Assembly (NCBI RefSeq): GCF_014230055.1
Contig: NZ_JACHVA010000092.1
Coordinates: forward strand, 1 to 46,596
Length of the DNA: 46,596 nt
Origin: Puniceicoccus vermicola
GTDB taxonomy: Bacteria > Verrucomicrobiota > Verrucomicrobiia > Opitutales > Puniceicoccaceae
Direction: 5' to 3'
How positions within the stretch are numbered: the first letter of the stretch is position 1; every line of letters begins with the position of its first letter. This document shows positions 27,301 through 37,033 of this stretch, one piece after another. The translations under genes were made by a program, and so were the position numbers. The notes under the pieces are model-generated. The model saw only the letters and a program-made list of their open reading frames with translations. It had not been told where the DNA came from and did no database searches.

Positions 27301-27606
27301 CAGGCCTTCATCGACGCTGCAGCCCGCCGCCAAAAGTGGATCGACCAGTCTCAATCCGTGAATCTCTTCCTCGCTTCGCCGGACCTGAAGACTCTGTCTC
27401 ACATGTACCGGGCCGCTTGGCGCAAGGGCTTGAAGACGACTTACTACCTCCGCTCCCTCGGTGCCTCCAACATTGAAAAGGCAACCGTGAGCGTGAAGAA
27501 GGAAGTCCGTGGCCACGCAGGGAAGAAGGAATTCACCGCCGAAGAGAAAGCCGCTTGCAGCCTCGAAGCCATGATGAATGGCGAAGAATGCGAAGCTTGC
27601 CAATAG
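24355..27606 (+). CDS. nrdA: Ribonucleoside-diphosphate reductase alpha subunit with ATP-cone
   Basis: The catalytic subunit that reduces NDPs to dNDPs. The 1083-residue protein is long compared with E. coli NrdA (761) and close to the chlamydial one. A clear ATP-cone lies at ~162-250 (IRRNGQVVPWNRNKIEVAV ... VAEAYILYRAYR), and a degenerate copy is seen at ~50-140 (VEKALIELEAHDVAKSFVFS). The core shows SSCYLYKVDDS, the NLCTEI active-site segment, TAVCNLGSVVL, APTATISNIMGTSPCIEP and the radical-transfer pair in KTTYYLRSLG. The C-terminal redox pair is Cys1079/Cys1082 (EECEACQ). It follows nrdB and precedes ruvB by 25 bp, so a three-gene transcript is likely. Confidence 0.96.
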   Translation: MISRITIEEDKELKRFARAPLEEKPRYDWRALVPDDSDLRPAVKIQDGADLRDFNLAEIADWVGEALTNLLLSRQEEDIFTDKNKNFVALVAKEVGERLQLQSAAGRKLALSPNDVSLLVEKALIELEAHDVAKSFVFSRIVHHDDHGNGSDEEFSPELARLRLIRRNGQVVPWNRNKIEVAVRKSFLSLELDSDSAVDVSRGVTERILALGQAFVNIEDVQDIVQEELMRQGHFKVAEAYILYRAYRARQRVEENSTEATDEKQDAMIVVRKEDGDSFFWDGLDLKKRIEFGMIGLDLGLDAEEIETELRRSVYPEMKEADLRKTIILNAKSMIERDADFSRFAGRILLTYIYEEVLQWDIVKDGITALKEAHVKAFRRYLRRGVEIERLNPKLLEYDVETLGAALDPSADMDFDYLGVQTLYDRYLIIDKKAAKKARLETPQFFWMRVAMGLFIGEEDSREPRIIELYGLYKNRRFCSSTPTLFNSGTLHSQLSSCYLYKVDDSIESIMMRGIAENAFLSKWAGGLGGSWTSVRGTGSYIKGTNGESQGVIPFLKLHNDQLVAVNQGGKRRGSGCAYLETWHNDLFDFIELRKNVGDDRRRTHDMNTANWIPDLFMKRMEERGTWTFFQSNEVPELHDLYGKAFEERYVQYERMAEAGEISGTKVEAIEVWKRMLKMLFETGHPWITFKDPCNIRSPQDHVGVIHSSNLCTEITLNTSEDETAVCNLGSVVLDSHLDDDGNLDLEKLRDTVRTAVRALDNVIDINFYPTKAAETSNRRHRPIGLGIMGLQNALFKRNQPFESQEAIEFNDEFMEAIAFYAYEASSDLAAERGTYSTFKGSKWDRGLLPQDTLKLLEEERGIELDIPHGGRLDWKPLREKIAKQGMRNSNVLAIAPTATISNIMGTSPCIEPTYKNLFVKSNLSGDFVVLNGALVRALKDRGLWNKETRDQLKYFDGELASVDGMPDDLQSLFKTAFGVPYQAFIDAAARRQKWIDQSQSVNLFLASPDLKTLSHMYRAAWRKGLKTTYYLRSLGASNIEKATVSVKKEVRGHAGKKEFTAEEKAACSLEAMMNGEECEACQ

Positions 27607-27631
27607 GCAGCGGCGCGACGCATAGTCAGGA

Positions 27632-28672
27632 ATGGACATTCCGGGCCAGAATGGAGCCGATTACCTCCGCTCGGCCAGTACCGAGGAACCCTTGGAGCAG
27701 GCAAACCGCCTGCGTCCGGGAGATTTCTCAGCGTTCACTGGCCAGCGGAAGACGGTGGAGCGGCTGCAGGTCATGGCCCGGGCGGCCAAGACCCGCGGCG
27801 ATTCGCTCAACCATGTTCTCCTGAGCGGTCCCCCGGGATTGGGCAAGACCACGCTGGCCCACATTCTTGGGTCCGAGATGGGGGTAGGGGTCCGCGTGAT
27901 CTCCGGCCCGGTTATCGATAAGCCCAGCGATCTGGCGGGTGTCCTCACCTCCCTGGAGGAGGGTGAGATTCTCTTCATCGACGAAATCCACCGCATTCCC
28001 AAAACGGTGGAGGAATACCTCTACACCGCCATCGAGGACTTCTACATCGACATCCTGATCGATCAGGGACCGAACGCCCGAACGGTGCGCCTCTCCCTGC
28101 CGCGGTTTTGTCTAGTCGGAGCCACCACACGGGTCGGGTTGTTGACCGCGCCGCTGCGCAATCGATTCACCCTCCAGTCCCGTCTCGAATACTATGACCG
28201 CAAGGATCTGCTGACCATTGCCCAACGGTCCTGTCGGCTGCTTGAGATGGAAGCCGAGACCGATGGGTTACTCGAAATCGCTTCACGAGCCCGCGGCACC
28301 CCGCGCATCCTCAACAATCTCATCCTTTTCGCCCGCGACTTCGCCCAGGAGCGCTCGGAAGGACATCTCGACCGAAAGACGGCCGCCGCCGCTCTGGAGA
28401 TGCTCGAGATCGACAACAACGGCCTCGATGAAATGGACAAGCGGTTACTGCGTTTCATCGCCGAAAATTATCGAGGCGGTCCCGTTGGTCTCAAGTCCCT
28501 TGCTGTCGGAGTCGGGGAGGAAGTCCAAACCCTTGAGGATGTCCACGAACCTTTCCTGATCCAGGAAGGCTACCTCCAGCGCACCGCTCAAGGTCGGATG
28601 CTCACCGCAAAGGGCTGGCAAACTATTGGCCTCCCGATGCCGGAAGGTTTTCAGAAAAACCTCTTCTCCTGA
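27632..28672 (+). CDS. ruvB: Holliday junction branch migration ATPase RuvB
   Basis: The hexameric AAA+ motor of the RuvABC branch-migration complex. The 346-residue length is standard. It has RPGDFSAFTGQ near the N-terminus, Walker A GPPGLGKTT, Walker B in ILFIDEIHRI, sensor 1 in LVGATTRVGLLTAPLRNRF (with the Arg finger), the RGTPRILNNL sensor-2 segment and the winged-helix C-terminus (FLIQEGYLQRTAQGRMLT). It is separated from ruvA/ruvC, at least within this window, and sits close behind nrdBA, which would link repair to dNTP supply if co-transcribed. Confidence 0.97.
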   Translation: MDIPGQNGADYLRSASTEEPLEQANRLRPGDFSAFTGQRKTVERLQVMARAAKTRGDSLNHVLLSGPPGLGKTTLAHILGSEMGVGVRVISGPVIDKPSDLAGVLTSLEEGEILFIDEIHRIPKTVEEYLYTAIEDFYIDILIDQGPNARTVRLSLPRFCLVGATTRVGLLTAPLRNRFTLQSRLEYYDRKDLLTIAQRSCRLLEMEAETDGLLEIASRARGTPRILNNLILFARDFAQERSEGHLDRKTAAAALEMLEIDNNGLDEMDKRLLRFIAENYRGGPVGLKSLAVGVGEEVQTLEDVHEPFLIQEGYLQRTAQGRMLTAKGWQTIGLPMPEGFQKNLFS

Positions 28673-28677
28673 CCGGC

Positions 28678-29370
28678 TCAATAACTCTGGGGAGGATTTA
28701 TCCGACCTTTCCCGGTTCTCTTGTAGATACTCCAAAAGCACCCTCCTGCGAGATATCCGAGGCCGGCCAGCAGCATCCAATTAGCCCGCCCGTGGAAATA
28801 CAGGGCGCTGCTAAGGATTGCCCCGGAAAGAAACGCAAACGTGATGAAGAAGGGAATTAAGAGTTTCCACGCGGCGATGTCATGGCCCCGCAACTTCATC
28901 CCGAGATGGATTCCGAAATCGGTAAAAAGTCCTGTCAAATGGGTCGTTCGCAGAGCGACACCTCGATAGCGATTGGCCAGAGCATTCTGAGCTCCGCAGA
29001 CCCCACTCGCGATCAAGATCGAGAGCAGCGGGGCATGGGGAAGTAGATAGTGGCCAGCAATCAATAAGAGGCCCAATACCGAGAGAGTCCGCCCATAAGG
29101 CCGATTGAACTCAAGTGTTGGATGATGCAGCAGAAAGCCAGAGGCGGTCGCACCCAAGATGAAACCGAGTGAGGCCAACGTGACCTTGATGAGCAAATCG
29201 TTTTCAGAGTTGGTGACATGCGAGAGCCCCGATCCAATCCTTGCGATGTCTCCAGTAAGGTGGCTCACGGAGGCTCCTGCCGAGAGCAGAAAGCCCGTAT
29301 TCAAAAACGAGGCACCGAAAGCCAAAAAACATCCTCCGAGGACAATTCGATTTGGTGTAATGATGCGCAT
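28678..29370 (-). CDS. DUF1275 (YoaK-type) integral membrane protein
   Basis: A 230-residue protein with about six hydrophobic segments, converging on ruvB with a 5-bp gap. The DUF1275 features are the N-terminal GFLLSAGASVSHLTGDIAR block and, in the second half, CGAQNALANRYRGVALRTTH followed by LTGLFTDFG, the family Q-N-A...TTHxTGxxTD pattern. The function of this family is not established; transport is often assumed. ATG 29370 is the start, without a ribosome site. Confidence 0.8.
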   Translation of the reverse strand: MRIITPNRIVLGGCFLAFGASFLNTGFLLSAGASVSHLTGDIARIGSGLSHVTNSENDLLIKVTLASLGFILGATASGFLLHHPTLEFNRPYGRTLSVLGLLLIAGHYLLPHAPLLSILIASGVCGAQNALANRYRGVALRTTHLTGLFTDFGIHLGMKLRGHDIAAWKLLIPFFITFAFLSGAILSSALYFHGRANWMLLAGLGYLAGGCFWSIYKRTGKGRINPPQSY

Positions 29371-29450
29371 TTAAATAGGTTGCGATGGAATAAAGTCGAT
29401 TCGTTTATCGTTGTGGTTCTTTTTTTTTGAAAACCGATGGGAGTGGGGCG

Positions 29451-30338
29451 CTACGGTGCGTCAGGTTCGGGAGAGAGAGTATCCTGCGTGATCCAGAATT
29501 CAAACTTAGCATATTCGACACGAAAGCGATCCCCTGATTTCTCCAAAAGTGTGATCACATTTCCCTCCGGAATCAATACACTGCCTGCATCGATGGGGAT
29601 TTCGAGTTCCCGGACCAACGTAAATTCTTTGGGATATTCAGGACGCGGGGTCGGTTGCCGCGGCCTGTGTATGTAAGGAGAGGGGGAACGTTCCGGTGTT
29701 CTTTGACTCCAAGAATTTTCTTTCACCGTTTGCTGTTTTTTGGGGGTAGCCGGTGCCAAGGTCTTGGGGTCGAAAAAGGTCGCCTTCGTCACGTAGAGCA
29801 CCTCGCAGGCCCCGTCTCCTTGATCCTTGCGGGAGAGTGACGAGGACCAAGCGCCCTTGTCACCAAATGCTTGGACGAGACTTCCTTGCAAAGAGATGAA
29901 ATCACCTGGCTTGGCGGACGTAACGATTTTTCGAACCTTTGGGTCGGCAGGAATGATGTGAACGTTGGCGATACTCCAATTCGTTGTGTTGCGGTCCAAT
30001 CCACTGTTGCCGGTGTAATCCAGCCATCGGTTCCCGTGGGTAAAATGCATCCGGTTGGCGTGCTGATCCTCTGCCATCTTGCCCCAGACAACACCTAGAT
30101 CGATGGGCGATAGTTCTTCGTCGTATAGCTTTGCCGCAACAACTCTCGCATCCAACTGATACCACGCGACGGGGAAGAGCTTATATCCGCTAACGGTTTT
30201 CGGCGGAGCGAGCGTAAGGCGTTGCGCGGGTTCCGTATTCAAATACTCCCCGGGATCCGCATAGGGGTCACCAAATTCCTGCCAAGCCATGTAGGCGCCA
30301 AAAACGAGAAGGAGGGCAACTACGAACTTTAGAAACAT
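29451..30338 (-). CDS. Membrane-anchored conserved protein of unknown function
   Basis: A 295-residue protein with one N-terminal membrane segment (FLKFVVALLLVFGAYMAW). The rest is probably periplasmic. The central part (~60-190) has striking conserved-looking blocks: FPVAWYQLDARVVAAKLY, SPIDLGVVWGKMA, NRWLDYTG, IANVHIIPADPKV, GDFISLQGSLVQ and SSLSRKDQGDGACEVLYV. I recall this block order from uncharacterised proteins, but no function. A Pro/Ser-rich linker (~205-240) leads to a ~55-residue beta-rich tail (LIPEGNVITLLEKSGDRFRV) that could be SH3-like. It is the last gene of a minus-strand run with the 95-residue protein, hemN and the Dabb gene. Confidence 0.75.
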   Translation of the reverse strand: MFLKFVVALLLVFGAYMAWQEFGDPYADPGEYLNTEPAQRLTLAPPKTVSGYKLFPVAWYQLDARVVAAKLYDEELSPIDLGVVWGKMAEDQHANRMHFTHGNRWLDYTGNSGLDRNTTNWSIANVHIIPADPKVRKIVTSAKPGDFISLQGSLVQAFGDKGAWSSSLSRKDQGDGACEVLYVTKATFFDPKTLAPATPKKQQTVKENSWSQRTPERSPSPYIHRPRQPTPRPEYPKEFTLVRELEIPIDAGSVLIPEGNVITLLEKSGDRFRVEYAKFEFWITQDTLSPEPDAP

Positions 30339-30492
30339 CGAATCAACCTAACTTCTCGTCGGGAAATCGATCCGGTGACGCCTGCACGATAAACTCGTTT
30401 GATCGACCGGATCGCATGCATTGGAGTTCCTGATCATATGACGCCTCAATGGGTTTGTTCAGAGCTGCCAAGCATCGGAATTAAAAATAAGA

Positions 30493-30780
30493 TTAGGGAG
30501 AAGTCGTGACGCTGACCAAGGCATCATTGCCGTGAAAGGCTTTATCTTTCGTAATGTAGACAAGCTCGTCCTTACGTGAGAGGTAATCGATGAAGCCAAA
30601 AATCAAGATCACGACTCCGATTCCCAAGATGAAGAGAATTAACCCGCAGGAAGCGTAGGGGCTCGAATAGCGTTTCCCTCTTTTCAGCTGAAATCCGTTT
30701 TCATCCTCAAAAACAATCTCCCATCCAGCTTTGGACGCGCTCTCTAGGAAAGCAGTGCGAGGGTCTTGGGGAGAATTCAT
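30493..30780 (-). CDS. Small single-helix membrane protein, unknown
   Basis: A 95-residue protein with a soluble N-terminus (~50 residues, WEIVFEDENGFQLKRGKRY), one membrane helix (CGLILFILGIGVVILIFGF) and a short polar tail. It starts 5 bp after the hemN stop, so it is probably translated from the hemN transcript. No family is recognised. Confidence 0.7.
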   Translation of the reverse strand: MNSPQDPRTAFLESASKAGWEIVFEDENGFQLKRGKRYSSPYASCGLILFILGIGVVILIFGFIDYLSRKDELVYITKDKAFHGNDALVSVTTSP

Positions 30781-30785
30781 GAAGT

Positions 30786-32153
30786 CTATACGGTCTTGGA
30801 GTAGCGACCTTCTTTCTCTTCACGATCAGCGTCAAAACACATGGCGATGTTGCGAAGGAAAAGGCGCCCGGTTTCCGTCACGGCAACCGTTTCGCCGTCG
30901 TCCTCGAGAAGGCCATCGGACTCCAGTTCTTGGAGGCCGGCCAGTCCACCAGCAAAGAAGTCGTCGAACTGGATTCCCCAGGCCTGATTGAAGGCGCTGC
31001 GATCAATTTCGAGATCACACATCATCCGGTGGATCGCATCTCGGCGGATGCGGTCGTCTCGGGTGACCTCACAGCCTTTCTCGATGGGAAGCTGCCCCTC
31101 ATCCAACGAGCGTCGATACGAGAGAAGGTCTTTCGTGTTCTGACGATAAGCATCGTCGGTCTGAGAGATCGAGGAGATGCCGAAGGCGGCAATCTCGAGC
31201 CCGGCCTTCGTGCTGTATCCCTGAAAATTACGCTGAAGCGATTTCTCCTCCTGCGCGCGAACGAGTTCATCATCCGGCTTGGCAAAGTGGTCCATGCCGA
31301 CGTAGCGATAGCCGTGATCCGTGAGGAAGCTGACAATCAACCGAAGCATTTCGATCTTTTCCCAAGCAGTGGGGAGACCCGCTCGCTCGAGCATCCGTTG
31401 TGCCGGCTTCATCCATGGCACGTGCGCGTAGTTGAAGATCGCAAACCGGTCCGGATTGAGGGCGAGGACCGTTTCGAGAGTCTTCCGGAAGGAGTCTACG
31501 GTTTGCCCGGGAAGGCCATAGATGAGATCAACGTTAACCGATTGAAATCCGTTCGTTCGCAGCCAGTCCATCGTCCGGACATTCATTTCGTGCGGCTGGA
31601 TTCGATGGATCGCCTTCTGCACCTTCGGATCAACATCCTGCACCCCGAAGGAGGCTCGTTTCACCCCAAAGGAAGCAAACGCTTTGACCTGATCCTCACT
31701 GAGGTGAGCAGGAGCCAGTTCCACTGAGCATTCGGCGTCCTCAGCAAAGGAAAAACGGTTCCGGATGGACTCTCCGAGTCGGGCAATTTCGTCAGCCGGG
31801 AAGAAGTTGGGAGTCCCTCCGCCAAAGTGAAGCTGGTGGGCCGTCCGGCCGGGCTGAATGATCTCGCCAAAGAGATCCATCTCGCGCTCAAGAAGTTTCC
31901 GATAATCGCCGACCCGTCCGTGATCCTTCGTAATGATGGTGTTACACCCACAAAACCAACAGAGCGTCTCACAGAAAGGTAGGTGGAAGTAGAGCGACAG
32001 CGGGCCGGTAGACTCTCGGGTGGAGGCCAGCAAATTCTCTGGTGAAGCTTCCTCGGTGAAATGAATCGCCGTCGGGTAGGAAGTGTAGCGAGGACCTGGT
32101 CGATTGTACTTGGCAATCAGTTCACTGGGAATGTCCATTTTCACGGTGTCCAT
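30786..32153 (-). CDS. hemN: Oxygen-independent coproporphyrinogen III oxidase
   Basis: A radical-SAM enzyme that decarboxylates coproporphyrinogen III to protoporphyrinogen IX without oxygen in heme synthesis. The 4Fe-4S motif CETLCWFC has Cys61, Cys65 and Cys68, with Cys70 also present. PGPRYTSYPTA precedes it, and LHFGGGTPNF and VNVDLIYGLPGQT follow. The segment RNFQGYSTKAG and the HemN C-terminal domain separate true HemN from the heme chaperone HemW. The frame opens at TTG 32168, but ATG 32153 (455 residues) is the better start. Upstream at ~41 bp is a Dabb-domain gene, and the 95-residue membrane protein follows at 5 bp. Confidence 0.95.
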   Translation of the reverse strand: MDTVKMDIPSELIAKYNRPGPRYTSYPTAIHFTEEASPENLLASTRESTGPLSLYFHLPFCETLCWFCGCNTIITKDHGRVGDYRKLLEREMDLFGEIIQPGRTAHQLHFGGGTPNFFPADEIARLGESIRNRFSFAEDAECSVELAPAHLSEDQVKAFASFGVKRASFGVQDVDPKVQKAIHRIQPHEMNVRTMDWLRTNGFQSVNVDLIYGLPGQTVDSFRKTLETVLALNPDRFAIFNYAHVPWMKPAQRMLERAGLPTAWEKIEMLRLIVSFLTDHGYRYVGMDHFAKPDDELVRAQEEKSLQRNFQGYSTKAGLEIAAFGISSISQTDDAYRQNTKDLLSYRRSLDEGQLPIEKGCEVTRDDRIRRDAIHRMMCDLEIDRSAFNQAWGIQFDDFFAGGLAGLQELESDGLLEDDGETVAVTETGRLFLRNIAMCFDADREEKEGRYSKTV

Positions 32154-32194
32154 GAGCTCAGCGGGCAATGAGTGGCCCGGAAATGATGGGTCGT

Positions 32195-32497
32195 CTAGAC
32201 CTCGTAATCGACAACTCCCCGATCCGACGTAACTGCGCCGACCAAAGCCTTCACCTTTTCGTGCTCCGGGTGAACTTGGTAGGTGTCGAGGTCTTCCTTG
32301 GAGGCAAAAACGGTGTAGAGGCTGAGATCGAATGCGGCGGGAGATCCGTTAAAATCGTGACCCACCTCAATTTCGAGGAGCTCCGGAATGGAGTCTTTTA
32401 GGGCAAGAAGGCTCTTTTCGACCCGCTCGATGTTCTCCGCCTTGGAGTGTCCATCCGCCAAATCCGCAAATTTCCAAAATACGATGTGTTTGATCAT
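32195..32497 (-). CDS. Dabb-domain (stress-responsive A/B barrel) protein
   Basis: A 100-residue protein from ATG 32497 (MIKHIVFWKFAD), the standard Dabb opening. IERVEKSLLALKDSIPEL, VGHDFNGSPAAFDLSLYTVF and YQVHPEHEKVKALVG complete a ferredoxin-like dimeric barrel. The frame is open 58 codons further upstream, but that part lies in repeat DNA and looks non-coding. Family members are of mixed or unknown function; a stress link is known for plant relatives. It lies just upstream of hemN on the same strand. Confidence 0.85.
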   Translation of the reverse strand: MIKHIVFWKFADLADGHSKAENIERVEKSLLALKDSIPELLEIEVGHDFNGSPAAFDLSLYTVFASKEDLDTYQVHPEHEKVKALVGAVTSDRGVVDYEV

Positions 32498-32589
32498 CGG
32501 AAGAAACGATAGAGCAAAATCAGGTGCGGCGACAATCAAACAAAATGGGGGAGGAGGGGATTGATTTTGTCTGAAGGCGAGGGAATCGT

Positions 32590-32723
32590 GGACGCGGGCT
32601 GAAGCACAGTGGAGTGATCGGGTTTCGCGTAGAGCCCGCTCCAGCGCGGAAAGAGAAAGTAGCGAGAGCATCCTGCTCTCGATTTGCGTTGGAAGGGAGA
32701 GAGCTGGAAGCTCTCACTACTTT
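32590..32723. repeat. REP/BIME element beside the second RAYT gene
   Basis: Two GTAG-headed hairpins face each other: plus strand GTAG at 32659-32662 with stem CGAGAGCA/TGCTCTCG (to 32681), and minus strand GTAG at 32720-32717 with stem GAGAGC/GCTCTC (32715-32699). The 14-bp outer arms (32656-32669 and 32710-32723) are inverted with one mismatch. A 17-bp string at 32590-32606 recurs identically at 33438-33454 beyond the transposase gene. Confidence 0.82.
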
Positions 32724-32745
32724 GCTCCTCCTAAAAAGCCCTTCC

Positions 32746-33360
32746 TCAACAGTCCCAATCCTTCAAGTTTCCCGCCCACGGATCTTCCAGCCACATTTTC
32801 GGGAGTCCCGCCTTCACCGGATTCTCCCGAATATAACGAACCATCCGTTCCGTTTCTGATTCACTTCGCGAGACGCGGTCGAAGAACTCCCGTTGCCAGA
32901 ATGCTCCTTTTCTCTGCAAGATTTGATTCAGGTGGAATGCCGTTCTCCCTTTCCATTGAGTCCACACCTGGGACATCGCTGCGGAGCCACAGTGGGTTTC
33001 TACGAGGAGGTGAAGGTGATTCGGCATCACCACGTATTCGCTGACGGTCCAGCCTCGTTTCGAGAGTTCTCTCAGTTCAGTTACAATCGCTTTTGCACAC
33101 TCGGGCGTCTTGAACGGACAAAAGCCAGAGCCGCTGTCGTTGTATTTCTCAATTGTCCGAAAATAGATCCGTTGCCATTGGAGGAAATTCTCACTGCTCG
33201 GTTCGATCCCGGAAATATTCGAATTGATTTCCTCCAAGCGAATGAGAATCGATTGGGGTAGGGTGTTTGCACAACGGATCGTAAAGAAATAAACGCCCGA
33301 TTCGACCTCCCAGTGCGGCAGCTGACCTCGCCAAAATCGCTTTGTTTTCAGCTGGTACAC
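32746..33360 (-). CDS. REP-associated tyrosine transposase (second RAYT)
   Basis: A 204-residue Y1/HUH transposase relative. RGQLPHWEVESGVYFFTIR is the RAYT N-terminal block. The HUH motif is in YVVMPNHLHLLVETH, and FWQREFFDRV and MVRYIRENPVKAGLP form the family C-terminus, with the candidate nucleophile Tyr in the last block. The start codon is GTG 33360. It differs clearly from the RAYT at 7768 in sequence and in its flanking repeats: GTAG-headed hairpins lie on one side and a long inverted repeat (33437-33512) on the other. It is likely domesticated for REP handling, as in other bacteria. Confidence 0.88.
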   Translation of the reverse strand: MYQLKTKRFWRGQLPHWEVESGVYFFTIRCANTLPQSILIRLEEINSNISGIEPSSENFLQWQRIYFRTIEKYNDSGSGFCPFKTPECAKAIVTELRELSKRGWTVSEYVVMPNHLHLLVETHCGSAAMSQVWTQWKGRTAFHLNQILQRKGAFWQREFFDRVSRSESETERMVRYIRENPVKAGLPKMWLEDPWAGNLKDWDC

Positions 33361-33436
33361 TGGGTGTATCCTGCTTTGATTGCTCCGAATTTAGCAACTA
33401 AAAAGATCCGATTCGGAGGAGATGCCGATGGGTACT

Positions 33437-33512
33437 AGACGCGGGCTGAAGCACCGCGCTCCCACTGACAACGAACTCGATGGCCCGGAGCGCGGTGCTT
33501 TAGCCCGCGTCT
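33437..33512. repeat. 76-bp palindromic element, 26-bp arms
   Basis: Arms 33437-33462 and 33487-33512 are inverted repeats with a single mismatch over 26 bp around a 24-bp centre. The arm contains GACGCGGGCTGAAGCAC, also found at 32590-32606. It lies between the RAYT start and the end of the metal-type ABC gene and could also act as a transcription stop for that gene. Confidence 0.85.
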
Positions 33513-33550
33513 TCTCAAAGGATCCGCGGCTCCAGTAAAAGAACCGCCCC

Positions 33551-34273
33551 TCACTCAAACGCCGTCTTAATATTCTCAGGCGTGAGAACCTCTTCCGACG
33601 AGCCAAAGGCGAGCTGTCGGGTGCGAAGAAGGAGAGTGTGTTGGAAGGTCTCGGGGATTGATTTTAGGTCGTGGTGTGAAGCGAGTACCAAGGAACCGCT
33701 TTCGGCAAGGGATCGGATCAACTGCGAGAGTCTTCGGCAGGCCTTGGTGTCGAGACCCGCGAACGGCTCGTCGAGCAAGACAATCCGTGCACCGCCGACG
33801 ATCGCACGGGCGAGGAAGGCGCGTTGTTGCTGTCCACCGGAGAGTTCGCCGATGCGCCGGTCTTCAAGGCCCTCCAGACCCATTTTGGCCATGGCCTCTT
33901 CCGTCGCATTGCGATGGGCTTGGGTGAACCTTCCCCACGGGCCTACCAAGGGGTAGAGTCCCATATCGACGAGTCCTCGGACCGTCACTGGGAAACTCCA
34001 ATCGATTTCCTCCCTTTGCGGAAGGTAGGCGACCAGCTTGCGACGCATCAGCTTCGTCAGGGGAGATCCATTCCATAAGACGACTCCTGCTGCGTCTGGA
34101 ATCAATCCAGCCAGAGATTTGAGGAAGGTGCTTTTCCCGGCTCCATTGCGTCCTACAATGGCAACGGTTTCCCCCGTCGAAATCTCAAAAGTGACATCGC
34201 GGACCGCACAGATTTCCTTGAAGTGAACATGGAGGTCGTCGACGGTGAGGGTGCCAGAAGCCGTCGATTTCAT
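33551..34273 (-). CDS. Metal-type ABC transporter ATPase (Mn/Zn/Fe family)
   Basis: A 240-residue ATPase with Walker A GRNGAGKST, the signature LSGGQQQRAFLARAI, Walker B IVLLDEPFAGLD and the H-loop in LVLASHHDLKS. VAYLPQREEIDWSFPVTV and the MGLYPLVGPWGRF-type segment are typical of the Mn/Zn/Fe uptake group (TroB, SitB, MntB, ZnuC). No permease or binding-protein gene lies beside it. Upstream is a coupled membrane-anchored protein (ATGA overlap); downstream are a palindrome and a RAYT gene. The partner genes may be elsewhere or may have been separated by rearrangement. Confidence 0.88.
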   Translation of the reverse strand: MKSTASGTLTVDDLHVHFKEICAVRDVTFEISTGETVAIVGRNGAGKSTFLKSLAGLIPDAAGVVLWNGSPLTKLMRRKLVAYLPQREEIDWSFPVTVRGLVDMGLYPLVGPWGRFTQAHRNATEEAMAKMGLEGLEDRRIGELSGGQQQRAFLARAIVGGARIVLLDEPFAGLDTKACRRLSQLIRSLAESGSLVLASHHDLKSIPETFQHTLLLRTRQLAFGSSEEVLTPENIKTAFE

Positions 34274-34713
34274 TCAGGTCCCTCCAGATTTGACGGATAG
34301 AGCGTCACTTGAAACTGTGTCGAATTGATCCAACGGAGAATTTCCCGGGTCGGCTGCCCTGGGAGGTCCAATTCAACCATGATCGCCATGGGCAGCTCTT
34401 CTGCGGACACCGTTCCATCGACCTGGAGCGGTGCTAATTTTGGGACCTTCTCATTGAAAAACCAAAGGTCTGAGTCAGTATCCTTTATGGCGAAATCCAC
34501 GTCTCCCCATCGGACGGATTCAAGGGATAAAGGAGCGGTCGATTCCAGAACCAACTGAATTCGCAGAGGAGCGGATTCCGTGGAATCCGCTGGTGCCTGT
34601 ACAGCCGAATGGGCGGGAGAATTTCTCCCGCCCATCACGGTGCAAAGAGCGATTACCGATCCGCCGAGGAAAACCAAGGCGAACAGTAGCTGTAGAGGAG
34701 GCCACGAGCGCAT
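34270..34713 (-). CDS. Membrane-anchored protein of unknown function coupled to the ABC ATPase
   Basis: A 147-residue protein with an N-terminal membrane anchor (LQLLFALVFLGGSVIALC) and a periplasmic, Ser/Pro-rich then beta-rich part (LRIQLVLESTAPLSLESVRW, TREILRWINSTQFQVTLYP). Its stop overlaps the ATG of the ABC ATPase gene by 4 bp (ATGA), so the two are translationally linked. No family is recognised, and it does not look like a metal-binding solute receptor. Confidence 0.7.
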   Translation of the reverse strand: MRSWPPLQLLFALVFLGGSVIALCTVMGGRNSPAHSAVQAPADSTESAPLRIQLVLESTAPLSLESVRWGDVDFAIKDTDSDLWFFNEKVPKLAPLQVDGTVSAEELPMAIMVELDLPGQPTREILRWINSTQFQVTLYPSNLEGPE

Positions 34714-34765
34714 TTCGCAGACGATCTAAAACCGGCTGAAAAACGGTCGCAACGCGGAAACTCGC

Positions 34766-36853
<2,088 letters not shown>

Positions 36854-37033
36854 TTTATCTGAAAGTGTTTGGTAGTTGGTTTGCCTGTTTGGAGTGGTTT
36901 TCCGGTAGAATTGTCCTCTAAAAAAACCGCTGACGATACCGGGGCCGTCACGGACTGCAAGTAAAGAAAATCAATCGAAATAATTCCTTTGAGCAAGTCA
37001 CAGACGGAAATCGCGGTTTGGGCTCAAAATGAG

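Noticed and set aside
32498-32671. An N-terminal extension of the Dabb protein by 58 codons
   Set aside because: The extension lies in repeat DNA and the Dabb fold begins exactly at MIKHIVFWKF.
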